Shown piece by piece: positions 34,023 through 42,721 of a DNA stretch of 64,000 nt. The DNA is from Pseudomonas lini (GTDB lineage Bacteria > Pseudomonadota > Gammaproteobacteria > Pseudomonadales > Pseudomonadaceae): assembly GCF_964063345.1 (NCBI RefSeq), contig NZ_OZ061318.1:2356001-2420000 (forward strand). The letters run 5' to 3'. Positions within the stretch are counted from its first letter, which is position 1; each line of letters opens with the position of its first letter. Position numbers and translations under genes: made by a program. The notes below the pieces were generated by a model that saw nothing but the letters and a program-made list of their open reading frames with translations, had not been told where the DNA came from and ran no database searches.

Positions 34023-36539
34023 CTATTTACGAGGTTTGATCCGCGCCGTCGCCTCGGCCACCAGCGGATCGTCTGGCCAGTAGTGCTTCGGGTATCTACC
34101 CTTCAAATCCTTTTTCACCTCGGCATACGTACTGCGCCAGAAGTTCGCAAGATCCTGAGTCACCTGCACCGGTCGCCGCGCCGGGGACAGCAGATGCAGT
34201 TTCACCACTTGCCGGCCCCCAGCAATGCGCGGCGTCTCGGCCAGGCCGAACAGCTCCTGCAAACGCACCGCCAGAATCGGCGGCTGCTCGCTGTAATCCA
34301 GACGAATCGATGAACCCGATGGCACGCTCAAATGATGCGGCGCCAGCTCATCCAGCCGTTGCGGCAGGGGCCACGGCAACAAGTTATGGACGATGCTCGA
34401 CAAGTCCAGATTGGCGAAGTGACTGAGTCGCGAGACTTTGCCCAGATACGGCATCAGCCAGTGTTCGAGGCTTTTGAGCAATGCAGCGTCGCTGACATCC
34501 GGCCATTCGCTCACGCCTTTACCAGCGAGATCCAACTGGCGCAACAACGCAACCCGCGCCTGCCACTGACGCAGCTCTGGCGTCCAGGGCAACAGCTCCA
34601 GACCTTTGCGCCGCGCCAAGTTCACCAGCGCCTGACTGCGAGCGTTTTCATCGAGCCCGGTCAGCGGCTCACGGCTAAGAATCAATTCGCCGACCTTGCG
34701 CTGACGCTCGGCCCGCAGCACGCCTTCGCGCTCATCCCAATCCAGTTGATCGACGCAACGCACCTGCTCGGCCAGCACTGAATCGAACAACGCTGGATCG
34801 AAATCCGTCGCCAGATAAATCCGTTCTTCACGCTGGCCTTGGCGACTACCAAGATCGGCAATCACCAGCCAAGGTTGTTTCATCAAACTGTCGGCTTCTG
34901 CGAACAGCGCCGCTCGACCATTCGCCAATCGATATTCAGCGCCACCGGCCCGCCGCTGTTGGGCGACTCGATCGGGATAAGCCAACGCCAGCAACGCGCC
35001 AAGCCAGCGCGGATGATCCGGATCGCTGACCGGCTCCGACGCTTTTCCTCGCAGGTAGCCGCGATACTGCCGCGCCAGCTGCCGGGCACGCTGAACACCG
35101 CCCTGCGCACCGCGTGCAGCCCGCTCTTCGCCGGACAACAGCACCAATCGGCTATGCAGATCGGCCCCGGCACCACGCAAAATATCTCGCTCGCCGAGCA
35201 AGGCCGCGACATCACAGGCCATGTCCGCCAAGCCGAGCGCCTGACCGCGTAACAGCAGATGCGCGATGCGAGGGTGAGCCGGCAGTTCAGCCATCGCCTG
35301 ACCATGACGGGTCAGCGCTTCGCCTTCCAGCGCGCCCAAACGTTCAAGCAAATCCTGAGCCTGCGCATAAGCTGCGGCGGGCGGGATGTCCAGCCAAACC
35401 AATTGACTCGGCGTCACGCCCCAACGCCCCAGTTGCAAGGCCAGCCCGGCAAGATCCGCCGAGAGAATTTCCGCACTGGCGTAGGCCGCCAGTTGCTCGT
35501 GCTGATCCTGCGACCACAGGCGATAACACACGCCGGGCTCCAGGCGCCCGGCCCGACCCGCGCGCTGCGTGGCACTCGCTTTGGAAATGCGTTGGGTGTC
35601 GAGGCGGGTCATGCCACTGCCGGGATCGAAACGCGGCACACGCGCCAGCCCGGCATCGATCACCACGCGCACACCGTTGATGGTCAGGCTGGTCTCGGCG
35701 ATGTTGGTGGCCAACACCACTTTGCGTTTTCCGGCGGGCGCCGGATCAATCGCCGCGCGTTGCGCCGCCAGATCCAGTTCGCCGTGCAATGGGCAAAGCA
35801 ACACAGACGTGCCCTCGCCCAGCGCATCGACCAATTGCTGATGCACCCGACGAATCTCGGCCTGCCCCGGCAGGAACACCAGCAAGCTACCGGCCTCATC
35901 GTTCAGCGCGTCGAGGATGGTCTGCACCACCCTTGGCTCGATAAATTCACCGGACTGAAACGGTCGGCCCCAACGCATCGCCACCGGGTACATGCGACCT
36001 TCGCTGCGCAGGATCGGCGCATCATCGAGCAACCCGGCCAGGCGTTCACCTTCCAGGGTTGCCGACATCAACAGAATTTTCAGTGGCTGATCGTCACGAA
36101 ACAGCTCCCGGCCATTGAGACTCAGGGCCAACGCCAGGTCGGCGTCGAGGCTGCGTTCGTGGAACTCATCGAAAATCAGCAAGCCCACGCCTTCCAGCGC
36201 AGGGTCATCCTGCAAGCGCCGGGTGAGGATGCCTTCGGTAACCACTTCGATACGGGTATTGGGGCCGACTTTGCTGTCGAGACGAATCCGGTAGCCAACA
36301 GTTTCGCCGACCTTCTCACCCAGTTCACTGGCCAACCGCTCCGCCGCCGCCCGCGCGGCCAAGCGGCGTGGTTCGAGCATCAGAATGGTCTGCCCGGCCA
36401 GCCACGGCTCATCGAGCAAGGCCAAGGGCACTCGGGTAGTTTTACCGGCGCCGGGCGGTGCTTCGAGCACGGCTTCGTGGCGTGTAGCGAGGGCTTCACG
36501 CAGGGCAGGTAAAACTTCATCAATCGGCAAAGAAATCAT
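34023..36539 (-). CDS. hrpB: ATP-dependent helicase HrpB
   Basis: An 838-residue DExH-box helicase. Walker A APPGAGKTTRVP, DEFHERSLD (DExH), SATLEGERL, then LATNIAETSLTINGV and QRAGRAGR, followed by the HrpB-specific C-terminal domain. E. coli HrpB is 809 residues. Its exact role is unknown, although it is linked to cell-wall enzyme function in Pseudomonas relatives. The start MISLPID is preferred over four extra codons upstream. Confidence 0.94.
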   Translation of the reverse strand: MISLPIDEVLPALREALATRHEAVLEAPPGAGKTTRVPLALLDEPWLAGQTILMLEPRRLAARAAAERLASELGEKVGETVGYRIRLDSKVGPNTRIEVVTEGILTRRLQDDPALEGVGLLIFDEFHERSLDADLALALSLNGRELFRDDQPLKILLMSATLEGERLAGLLDDAPILRSEGRMYPVAMRWGRPFQSGEFIEPRVVQTILDALNDEAGSLLVFLPGQAEIRRVHQQLVDALGEGTSVLLCPLHGELDLAAQRAAIDPAPAGKRKVVLATNIAETSLTINGVRVVIDAGLARVPRFDPGSGMTRLDTQRISKASATQRAGRAGRLEPGVCYRLWSQDQHEQLAAYASAEILSADLAGLALQLGRWGVTPSQLVWLDIPPAAAYAQAQDLLERLGALEGEALTRHGQAMAELPAHPRIAHLLLRGQALGLADMACDVAALLGERDILRGAGADLHSRLVLLSGEERAARGAQGGVQRARQLARQYRGYLRGKASEPVSDPDHPRWLGALLALAYPDRVAQQRRAGGAEYRLANGRAALFAEADSLMKQPWLVIADLGSRQGQREERIYLATDFDPALFDSVLAEQVRCVDQLDWDEREGVLRAERQRKVGELILSREPLTGLDENARSQALVNLARRKGLELLPWTPELRQWQARVALLRQLDLAGKGVSEWPDVSDAALLKSLEHWLMPYLGKVSRLSHFANLDLSSIVHNLLPWPLPQRLDELAPHHLSVPSGSSIRLDYSEQPPILAVRLQELFGLAETPRIAGGRQVVKLHLLSPARRPVQVTQDLANFWRSTYAEVKKDLKGRYPKHYWPDDPLVAEATARIKPRK

Positions 36540-36636
36540 GCTGGCTCCCAAACAGAGCGGCGAGTATAACGGCGTTCAGCGCGGTCCTAATTCATATCGA
36601 CGATGCTTCGTTTCCAGATAACCCAGGAGATTTCAC

Positions 36637-37056
36637 ATGCGTGCTCCCTTTCGCTTGATCGGCGGTGTATTGGTCGCGACCTTGCTGACCCAGGTAACGG
36701 CCTGCGGCTCGATTTTCTACCCGGATCGTCGCGGTCAGATCGATGGCAAGATCGACCCGGCCATCGCCGCGCTGGATGCCGTGGGTCTGCTGTTCTACAT
36801 CATCCCCGGGCTGATCGCCTTTGCGGTGGACTTCGCCACAGGTGCCATTTACTTCGAACCCGGCCGGACTGCTCAGGTGGCTCCGGAAAAACTCAAGGAA
36901 GCCATCGGTGCCGACGGCAAAGTCGATAACCACAAGTTGCAGACTATTCTGGAAAGTGAACTGGGCCGCAGCTTCCCACTGGACGATCCACGCCTGATCC
37001 AGCACAAGGGCAGTGCCCAGCAATTGGCCATGTTCGGCCTGCAACCGGCCGCATAA
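36637..37056 (+). CDS. Predicted lipoprotein of unknown function
   Basis: A 139-residue protein. The signal peptide ends in the lipobox QVTAC (Cys23), then GSIFYPDRRGQIDGKIDP and a hydrophobic segment (VGLLFYIIPGLIAFAVDF, about residues 48-66). It probably sits in a membrane through both lipid and helix. I recognise no family with known function. The fieF-like gene follows 41 bp downstream and may be cotranscribed. Confidence 0.8.
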   Translation: MRAPFRLIGGVLVATLLTQVTACGSIFYPDRRGQIDGKIDPAIAALDAVGLLFYIIPGLIAFAVDFATGAIYFEPGRTAQVAPEKLKEAIGADGKVDNHKLQTILESELGRSFPLDDPRLIQHKGSAQQLAMFGLQPAA

Positions 37057-37097
37057 TTCATGCGTTCGAAGGGACACTTAAAGGAAACGCCGTACCT

Positions 37098-37994
37098 ATG
37101 ACCACCAGTACCGAACACGCCCGCCTGCTGCGGTTGGCTACGCGCGCCTCGGTGGCGGTGGCGTGCACGTTGATGGTCGCCAAAGCCATCGCCTGGTGGC
37201 TGAGCGGTTCGGTGAGCATGCTCGCCGGGCTGACCGACTCGGCACTCGACGGCGTCAGCTCGCTGCTCAATCTGCTGGCCGTGCATTACGCCTTGCGCCC
37301 GGCCGACGACGATCATCGTTACGGGCATGGCAAGGCCGAATCATTGGCGGGCATGGCTCAGGCTCTGTTCATTGGCGGCAGTGCGGTGCTGATTGCCTTG
37401 CAGGCGATCGAACGGTTGAAACATCCGGAGCCGATAGGCGCAGCGTGGCTCAGTATCGGGGTGATTGTGTTTTCCCTCGCCCTGACCGTGGCCCTGCTGA
37501 TGTTGCAGCATCGGGTGATCAAGGCAACCGGTTCCAACGCCGTGAGTGCCGACTCCTTGCATTACCGCTCGGACCTGCTGCTCAACGGCAGCATTTTGGT
37601 GGCGCTGGTGCTGGCCGGGTTTGGCTGGTATCAAGTCGACCCTTGGTTCGGATTGGGGATCGCCGCCTACATCCTCTGGAGCGCCATTCATATCGCCCGG
37701 GAAAGTTTTGCGGTGCTGATGGATGAAGAGCTGCCGCCGGATGTCAGCCAGCACATGCTTGAACTGGCTTGCAGCGTACCGGGGGTTTTGGGCGCTCACG
37801 ACTTGCGCACGCGGATTTCCGGTAACCAGTGGTTCGTGCAGTTGCATCTGGAATTGCCGGGGGAGCTGACGCTGTCAGTCGCCCACGGCATCAGCGATCA
37901 AGCCGCCGATGCGATTCACACCGCCTATCCGCGAGCCGAAGTGCTGGTGCACGCCGACCCGCAGGAAGTGGTGAACGCCGCCAGGGCTCAGTAA
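37098..37994 (+). CDS. fieF: Cation diffusion facilitator, FieF-like
   Basis: A 298-residue CDF transporter (E. coli FieF is 300). It has the helix-2 motif DSALDGVSSLLN, the HRYGHGKAESLAGMAQ loop and LHYRSDLLLN in helix 5, with metal-site Asp/His residues. It exports Zn2+, Fe2+ or similar cations by proton antiport; the preferred metal is not decided. The C-terminal cytoplasmic domain begins near residue 210. It is convergent with, and overlaps by 7 bp, the gene downstream. Confidence 0.9.
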   Translation: MTTSTEHARLLRLATRASVAVACTLMVAKAIAWWLSGSVSMLAGLTDSALDGVSSLLNLLAVHYALRPADDDHRYGHGKAESLAGMAQALFIGGSAVLIALQAIERLKHPEPIGAAWLSIGVIVFSLALTVALLMLQHRVIKATGSNAVSADSLHYRSDLLLNGSILVALVLAGFGWYQVDPWFGLGIAAYILWSAIHIARESFAVLMDEELPPDVSQHMLELACSVPGVLGAHDLRTRISGNQWFVQLHLELPGELTLSVAHGISDQAADAIHTAYPRAEVLVHADPQEVVNAARAQ

Positions 37995-38986
37995 CTCACC
38001 TGATAACCGCGACTGCTCAGGCAGTTGCCTTGGGCCTGTCGGTAGACTTGCACCACCGACGGATCCGGTTGATAGGTGACGGCGCGCGGATCGAAACCGC
38101 TCTGCTCCACGGCCCAGCGATAACACTCGTAACCGTCCCGACTGACCTCCTCTGGCGACTGGCCGTTGGCTGGATACGCCACCACGTCATAACCACTGCC
38201 CACCGGTTGCGGCTGCACCGGTGGTTCGACCACGACGTAATCCCGAGTGCTCTCCTGATAGACGTAATACGCGCCGGCCGCCAGGAACAACAGCGCGCCG
38301 CCGATCCACACTTCACGCGCGTAATCGGGCAAGTAGCTGACCCGAATCCCGCGAGGCGGCTGAACCACCACGTAACGCGGGCCTTGCGGGCGATACCAGT
38401 AACCGCCGGAATAAAAATAATCCTGCCCACGATACGGCACGCGGAAGTTGCGGTCCGGGAAGCGATCGATCACATGCCCTGGGCGATATTGCGGGCCCGA
38501 ACCCCAGCCATTGCCGTGCCCATCCGGGCGACCGGGCCAACTACGGTCATCATGACGTGAGCCCTTACCGCCAGTCTGCCAATTCCGGTTGTCATTGTTG
38601 CGCCGCGGTTCGTCCTGATAGTAGCCACGCCGGGGTTCCTGGGTCTGGCGCACGGTGTCGGGCCGGCCCTGAATCGGCAGATTGTTACTGGGTTGTTGCG
38701 GCGCTCGCTCCTGAACATTGGAGTCGTGCTGTACACGGTTCTGACGCTGGCCGCCCTGATTCTGGTCGTGGAGCTCGAACTTGCGGCTGTTGTCGCCACG
38801 AATGATTTCGTTGCTCTGCTGGCGAGGCTGATTGTTACCGTCATGACCCTGACCTTTGCCCTGATGATCCGCCCCACGCTCCCCGCTATCGGGACCACGA
38901 TATTGCGGCTCATCGGCCAGCGATTGCGCAGTGACACTCACACACAGCAAACCAACACCGGTCAAACGCCAGATGCGCGACTTCAT
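37988..38986 (-). CDS. DUF6515-like envelope protein
   Basis: A 332-residue protein with a signal peptide (MKSRIWRLTGVGLLCVSVTA), a long low-complexity hydrophilic region rich in Gln, Asn, Arg, Gly (residues 25-165), then YRGQDYFYSGGYWYRPQGPRYVVVQPP, a hydrophobic segment (WIGGALLFLAAGAYYVY) and a C-terminal Cys pair region (DGYECYRWAVEQSGFDP). ATG 38986 follows GAGGA. The conserved part resembles DUF6515; function is unknown. The low-complexity part suggests an extended envelope linker. Confidence 0.75.
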   Translation of the reverse strand: MKSRIWRLTGVGLLCVSVTAQSLADEPQYRGPDSGERGADHQGKGQGHDGNNQPRQQSNEIIRGDNSRKFELHDQNQGGQRQNRVQHDSNVQERAPQQPSNNLPIQGRPDTVRQTQEPRRGYYQDEPRRNNDNRNWQTGGKGSRHDDRSWPGRPDGHGNGWGSGPQYRPGHVIDRFPDRNFRVPYRGQDYFYSGGYWYRPQGPRYVVVQPPRGIRVSYLPDYAREVWIGGALLFLAAGAYYVYQESTRDYVVVEPPVQPQPVGSGYDVVAYPANGQSPEEVSRDGYECYRWAVEQSGFDPRAVTYQPDPSVVQVYRQAQGNCLSSRGYQVSY

Positions 38987-39106
38987 GCTTTTCCTCACTG
39001 CGGGTTAGGGCCTGTACGTAAGACTGGGAAAGTGCAGGCCGGGTTCTGTGACAGGTTATCAGTCGCGCAACTTATTTATTGAGGGCTGGGGAGAAATTGC
39101 GGGCAA

Positions 39107-39136
39107 GAAAAAAGGGAGACCCGTCGGCCTCCCTTT
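39107..39136 (-). terminator. Intrinsic terminator on the minus strand
   Basis: On the minus strand AAAGGGAG ... CTCCCTTT (8-bp stem) is followed by TTTTTTC. It is located 120 bp upstream of the DUF6515-like gene and so ends a separate, short upstream transcript from 39140-39420. Confidence 0.75.
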
Positions 39137-39270
39137 GAGAACTTCGTCCGTGCTCGACGCTTATGACGTCGGCTCACCTCACGCCGTCTTCTGGACAGTG
39201 TGTAGCTCGGGGGCCGACACATCCCCGGTGGGGGTGGCGGCCGCAGCTGGCCTGATTGGGCGAGCCGCAT
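39137..39270 (-). other. Possible short transcription unit with Arg-rich reading frame
   Basis: A minus-strand frame beginning ATG 39270, with a later ATG near 39222, encodes an Arg-rich segment (SRRRREVSRRHKRRARTKF) and reads into the terminator hairpin. A small hairpin (CGACG-CGTCG) lies in the same stretch. It could be a leader peptide with attenuation, or a small RNA. I cannot see a good Shine-Dalgarno sequence, so coding is uncertain. The remaining parts of 38987-39422 show no other gene. Confidence 0.3.
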
Positions 39271-39422
39271 TGGACTGTTTGTCCGAGCAGTGATTCTGGT
39301 GATAAGAATAGGCCCGGAGCGACGACAGAGGATTGCGAAGATTGCTCAAACAAACATCACTTGCGCAATTTTTAACTCAGGATAGATAATCCTCCGCAAT
39401 AGTTATGACAAAGGCCTGATTG

Positions 39423-39902
39423 ATGAGCAAACTCGACCGATACGACTTGAGCATTTTGGCGGAATTACAGCGCGACGCGCGCATCTCCAATCAGGAGTTG
39501 GCCGAACGCATCGGCCTGTCGCCTTCGCCTTGCTCGCGGCGGGTCAAGCAACTGGAAGACGACGGTTACATCACCCGTCAGGTCGCCCTGCTGGACCGCA
39601 AGATGCTCGGCCTGAGCCTGACCGCCTACGTGCTGATCGGCATGGACCGTCATACCCCCGAGCGTTTCGAGAACTTCGAAGCCGCCATTCGCACCTTGCC
39701 GCAAGTGCTGGAATGCAGCCTGGTGACGGGGATGGATGCGGACTATCAGCTCAAAGTGGTAGTGCCGGACATGGACCACTATCAGAAACTGCTGCTGGGG
39801 CATCTGACCCGGATTGAAGGGGTGACGAGTGTGCGGTCGAGTTTTGTGTTGAATCAGGTGCTCAACAGCACTGAACTGCCGTTGACTCATCTTCGTAGCT
39901 GA
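39423..39902 (+). CDS. Lrp/AsnC-family regulator
   Basis: A 159-residue Lrp-type regulator: helix-turn-helix in residues 5-52 (LDRYDLSILAELQRDARISNQELAERIGLSPSPCSRRV) and a RAM domain (LECSLVTGMDADYQLKVVVPDMDHYQKLL). ATG 39423 is used. No adjacent divergent transporter is present, unlike the other Lrp gene in the window, so its target is unclear. Confidence 0.88.
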   Translation: MSKLDRYDLSILAELQRDARISNQELAERIGLSPSPCSRRVKQLEDDGYITRQVALLDRKMLGLSLTAYVLIGMDRHTPERFENFEAAIRTLPQVLECSLVTGMDADYQLKVVVPDMDHYQKLLLGHLTRIEGVTSVRSSFVLNQVLNSTELPLTHLRS

Positions 39903-39909
39903 TGACGCC

Positions 39910-39999
39910 ATCGCGGGCAAGCCCGCTCCCACAAGGTTTTGTATTGACCGCAATATTGTGACCGACACAAAACCTGTGGGAGCGGGCTTGCCCGCGAAG
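39910..39999. repeat. REP doublet, GGGAGCG-type family
   Basis: ATCGCGGGCAAGCCCGCTCCCACA and inverted TGTGGGAGCGGGCTTGCCCGCGAAG between the Lrp-type and DUF2788 genes. Confidence 0.9.
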
Positions 40000-40113
40000 G
40001 GGCCACCACAGGCGACGAATAGCCGCGACACACTGCCGCAGGTCAATGCCCCGCCAATCCACCATGGCGTATACTCCAGCGCCTTTTAGCCCCACCCACG
40101 CTGGAGATGTTCA

Positions 40114-40323
40114 ATGGATCCTGCAGTACTCGAAGAGTGGATGATGACTGGACTGGTCAGCATCCTGATCATTTTCATGGGTTTCATCGTCTGGGATCTG
40201 GCGAAAAAATCCAAGGCCGGGCGCTTCGGCTCGTTCATTCTGTTCTTCGTACTGGGGCTGGGTGTGGCCGCATTCGTGATCAAAAGTGTGGTCATCGGCC
40301 TGATCGAATCCGGCACTCTATAA
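40114..40323 (+). CDS. DUF2788 small membrane protein
   Basis: A 69-residue protein with two predicted membrane helices (about residues 12-29 and 38-62) around a basic loop (KKSKAGRFG). It starts [18 protein letters not shown], matching the DUF2788 family. Function is unknown. It ends within the 3' end of the convergent rluE gene (6-bp overlap). Confidence 0.85.
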   Translation: MDPAVLEEWMMTGLVSILIIFMGFIVWDLAKKSKAGRFGSFILFFVLGLGVAAFVIKSVVIGLIESGTL

Positions 40324-40959
40324 GCGCGCCGGCACTTCCTTCCACTGGCCCTGATCGAGCCCTTCGATCGACCAGTCTCCGATCCTGACCCGCACCAGAC
40401 GCAACGTCGGCAAGCCGACCGCCGCGGTCATGCGTCGTACCTGACGGTTGCGGCCTTCGCGAATCACCAGTTCCAGCCAACTGGTCGGCACGCTTTTACG
40501 AAAGCGCACGGGCGGGTTGCGCGGCCACAGCTCAGGCTCGTCCAGTTGTCGCGCTTCGGCCGGCAGCGTCATGCCGTCGTTCAGCTCGACGCCATCGCGC
40601 AAGCGCTGCAACTGCTCGGCGCTTGGTTCGCCTTCCACTTGTACCCAGTAAGTCTTGGCCAGTTTGTGTTTCGGGTCGGCAATTCGCGCCTGAAGCTGGC
40701 CGTCGTTGGTCAGCAGCAGCAGGCCTTCACTGTCGCGGTCCAGCCGCCCTGCCGGGTAAATCCCCGGAATCTCGATGAAGTCCTTGAGCGTCGCCCGCCC
40801 TTCGCCGTCGCTGAATTGCGTCAGCACATCGAACGGTTTGTTGAACAGAATCAGCTTCGGCTCGGCCGGCGGCGCTTTGGCGACACGGCGCGGGGCTGAA
40901 GAGGATGGCGCAGGCTTCACGCCAGGGCGGCGGGAAACGGGACGTGGAGGACGAGACAT
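40318..40959 (-). CDS. rluE: 23S rRNA pseudouridine synthase RluE
   Basis: A 213-residue RsuA-family pseudouridine synthase. It has [14 protein letters not shown], the catalytic-Asp motif [18 protein letters not shown] and the C-terminal [28 protein letters not shown]. RluE makes pseudouridine 2457 in 23S rRNA. The N-terminus is a Pro/Arg-rich extension without an S4 domain, as in RluE. Assignment within the family is by pattern and length. Confidence 0.88.
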   Translation of the reverse strand: MSRPPRPVSRRPGVKPAPSSSAPRRVAKAPPAEPKLILFNKPFDVLTQFSDGEGRATLKDFIEIPGIYPAGRLDRDSEGLLLLTNDGQLQARIADPKHKLAKTYWVQVEGEPSAEQLQRLRDGVELNDGMTLPAEARQLDEPELWPRNPPVRFRKSVPTSWLELVIREGRNRQVRRMTAAVGLPTLRLVRVRIGDWSIEGLDQGQWKEVPARL

Positions 40960-41031
40960 GGGAAAAGGAACATCTAACGGTCAGGGCTGCTAATGCTAGT
41001 GCCCCAACCGCCAAATGACCATGACAAACCG

Positions 41032-42495
41032 TTAGCGGAACGGCGGCTCGTCGAAGCTGCGCAGTTTGCGCGAGTGCAGCGAGTTGAGTTCGGTGCGCAA
41101 CAGATCCACCGCCTCGATACCGATCTTCAAGTGCTGGCTGACCGCGCGTTCATAGAAGGCGTTGGCCGAACCCGGCAGTTTGATTTCGCTGTGCAACGGT
41201 TTGTCCGATACGCAAAGCAACGTGCCGTACGGTACCCGCAAGCGGTAACCTTGCGCGGCGATGGTGCCGCTTTCCATGTCCACCGCCACGGCGCGGGACA
41301 GGTTGATCAGCGGACGTTCCTGCGCCCAGCGCAGTTCCCAGTTACGGTCGTCGTAGGTCAACACGGTGCCGGTACGCAGGCGCTTCTTCAGCTCGTCGCC
41401 CTTCTCACCGGTGATGTTGGCGGCCGCTTGCTGCAACGCCATCTGCACTTCGGCCAGAGCCGGAATCGGAATGTTCGGCGGCACGACGCGATCGAGAATC
41501 CCGTCGCGGCGCATGTAGGCGTGGGCCAGCACGTAATCGCCAATGGTCTGTGACTGACGCAAGCCGCCACAGTGGCCGATCATCAGCCAGCAATGCGGAC
41601 GCAATACCGCCAGGTGGTCGGTGATGTTCTTGGCGTTGGACGGGCCGACGCCGATGTTCACCAGGGTCACGCCATGACCGTCGCTGGCGATCAGGTGATA
41701 GGCCGGCATCTGGTAACGATGCCAGACCACGCCCGCGGCAATCGCCGACGCTTCGCCATGGTCCATGCTCTTTTCGATGATCACGTTGCCCGGCAACACC
41801 ATGCGTACAAAACGCGGATCGTTGCGCAGTTGCTCCAGGCCATGAACGATGAACTGGTCGACGTAGCGGTGGTAGTTGGTGAGCAGAATCCACGGCTGCA
41901 CATGGCGCCAGTCGCTGCCGGTGTAATGCACCAGTCGGCGCAGGGAGAAGTCCACCCGCGCGGCGTCGAATAGGGCCAGCGGCAGCGGGTCGGTGTTTTC
42001 CCAATCGTACAAGCCATCGGCAATGCCATCGGTGGCGGCCGACAAATCCGTACTCGGGAACACTCGCGCCAGCACCGCCGCCGTCACGCCGGAGCCGGCC
42101 AGTTCATCGCCTTGCTCGACCACGTACGGATAAGGAATGTTCTGCTGACTGACGCCGACTTCCACGGTCACGGTGAAGTCATGCATCAACGGGACAAGTT
42201 GTTCCAGCAGGTATTTGCGGAAAGCTGCCGGATGAGTGACGGTGACGCTGTAGGTTCCCGGCAGTTGAACCTTGGCATAGGCGCGAGTGGTCTGTGGGAC
42301 TTCGCCCTGACAAAGGTAGGTCAGACGCAACTCGGGATAACGAAACAGAGCACGCTGCTCAGCGTCCGGCTCGACACGATCCTTGAGATAACGCTTGAGC
42401 GCCTGATTCAGCGCTGTGGTTGCACGCTCGTGCAAGGCAGCAAGCCGATCCACGGCTTGCTCGGCGGTTTGAACGACAATAAACGCTTCGGTCAC
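41032..42495 (-). CDS. amn: AMP nucleosidase
   Basis: A 487-residue AMP nucleosidase that cleaves AMP to adenine and ribose-5-phosphate (E. coli Amn is 484). The N-terminal AMN domain (LPGTYSVTVTHPAAFRKYLLEQL) is followed by a phosphorylase-superfamily domain (NIGVGPSNAKNITDHLAVLRPHCWLMIGHCGGLR and VDMESGTIAAQGYR). The start is GTG 42495, preceded by AGGAAG; an upstream ATG adds 12 non-conserved residues. Neighbour order with the acyl-CoA dehydrogenase and ladS matches P. aeruginosa. Confidence 0.93.
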   Translation of the reverse strand: MTEAFIVVQTAEQAVDRLAALHERATTALNQALKRYLKDRVEPDAEQRALFRYPELRLTYLCQGEVPQTTRAYAKVQLPGTYSVTVTHPAAFRKYLLEQLVPLMHDFTVTVEVGVSQQNIPYPYVVEQGDELAGSGVTAAVLARVFPSTDLSAATDGIADGLYDWENTDPLPLALFDAARVDFSLRRLVHYTGSDWRHVQPWILLTNYHRYVDQFIVHGLEQLRNDPRFVRMVLPGNVIIEKSMDHGEASAIAAGVVWHRYQMPAYHLIASDGHGVTLVNIGVGPSNAKNITDHLAVLRPHCWLMIGHCGGLRQSQTIGDYVLAHAYMRRDGILDRVVPPNIPIPALAEVQMALQQAAANITGEKGDELKKRLRTGTVLTYDDRNWELRWAQERPLINLSRAVAVDMESGTIAAQGYRLRVPYGTLLCVSDKPLHSEIKLPGSANAFYERAVSQHLKIGIEAVDLLRTELNSLHSRKLRSFDEPPFR

Positions 42496-42602
42496 GATCA
42501 GCTTCCTGTGTTCTGACTTGCAGACCTTCATCTTGCCTGCATCGTCGCTTCACGGGAACAGTGGCGTGTTGGCTCACATCAATTCTGAGACACAGATAAA
42601 CC

Positions 42603-42694
42603 CTGTGGGAGCGGGCTTGCCCGCGATAGCGGTGTGTCAGACAGCATCAATGTTGAATGTTAAACCGCTATCGCGGGCAAGCCCGCTCCCACAG
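42603..42694. repeat. REP doublet, GGGAGCG-type family
   Basis: TGTGGGAGCGGGCTTGCCCGCGATAG and inverted partner, with CATCAATGTTGAATGTTAAA in the spacer, upstream of amn. Confidence 0.92.
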
Positions 42695-42721
42695 GTTTCA
42701 GTGCTGTTGATCAAACTGTGG

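Noticed and set aside
35259..36512. 417-codon plus-strand frame within hrpB
   Set aside because: Antisense shadow of HrpB, no recognisable motifs.
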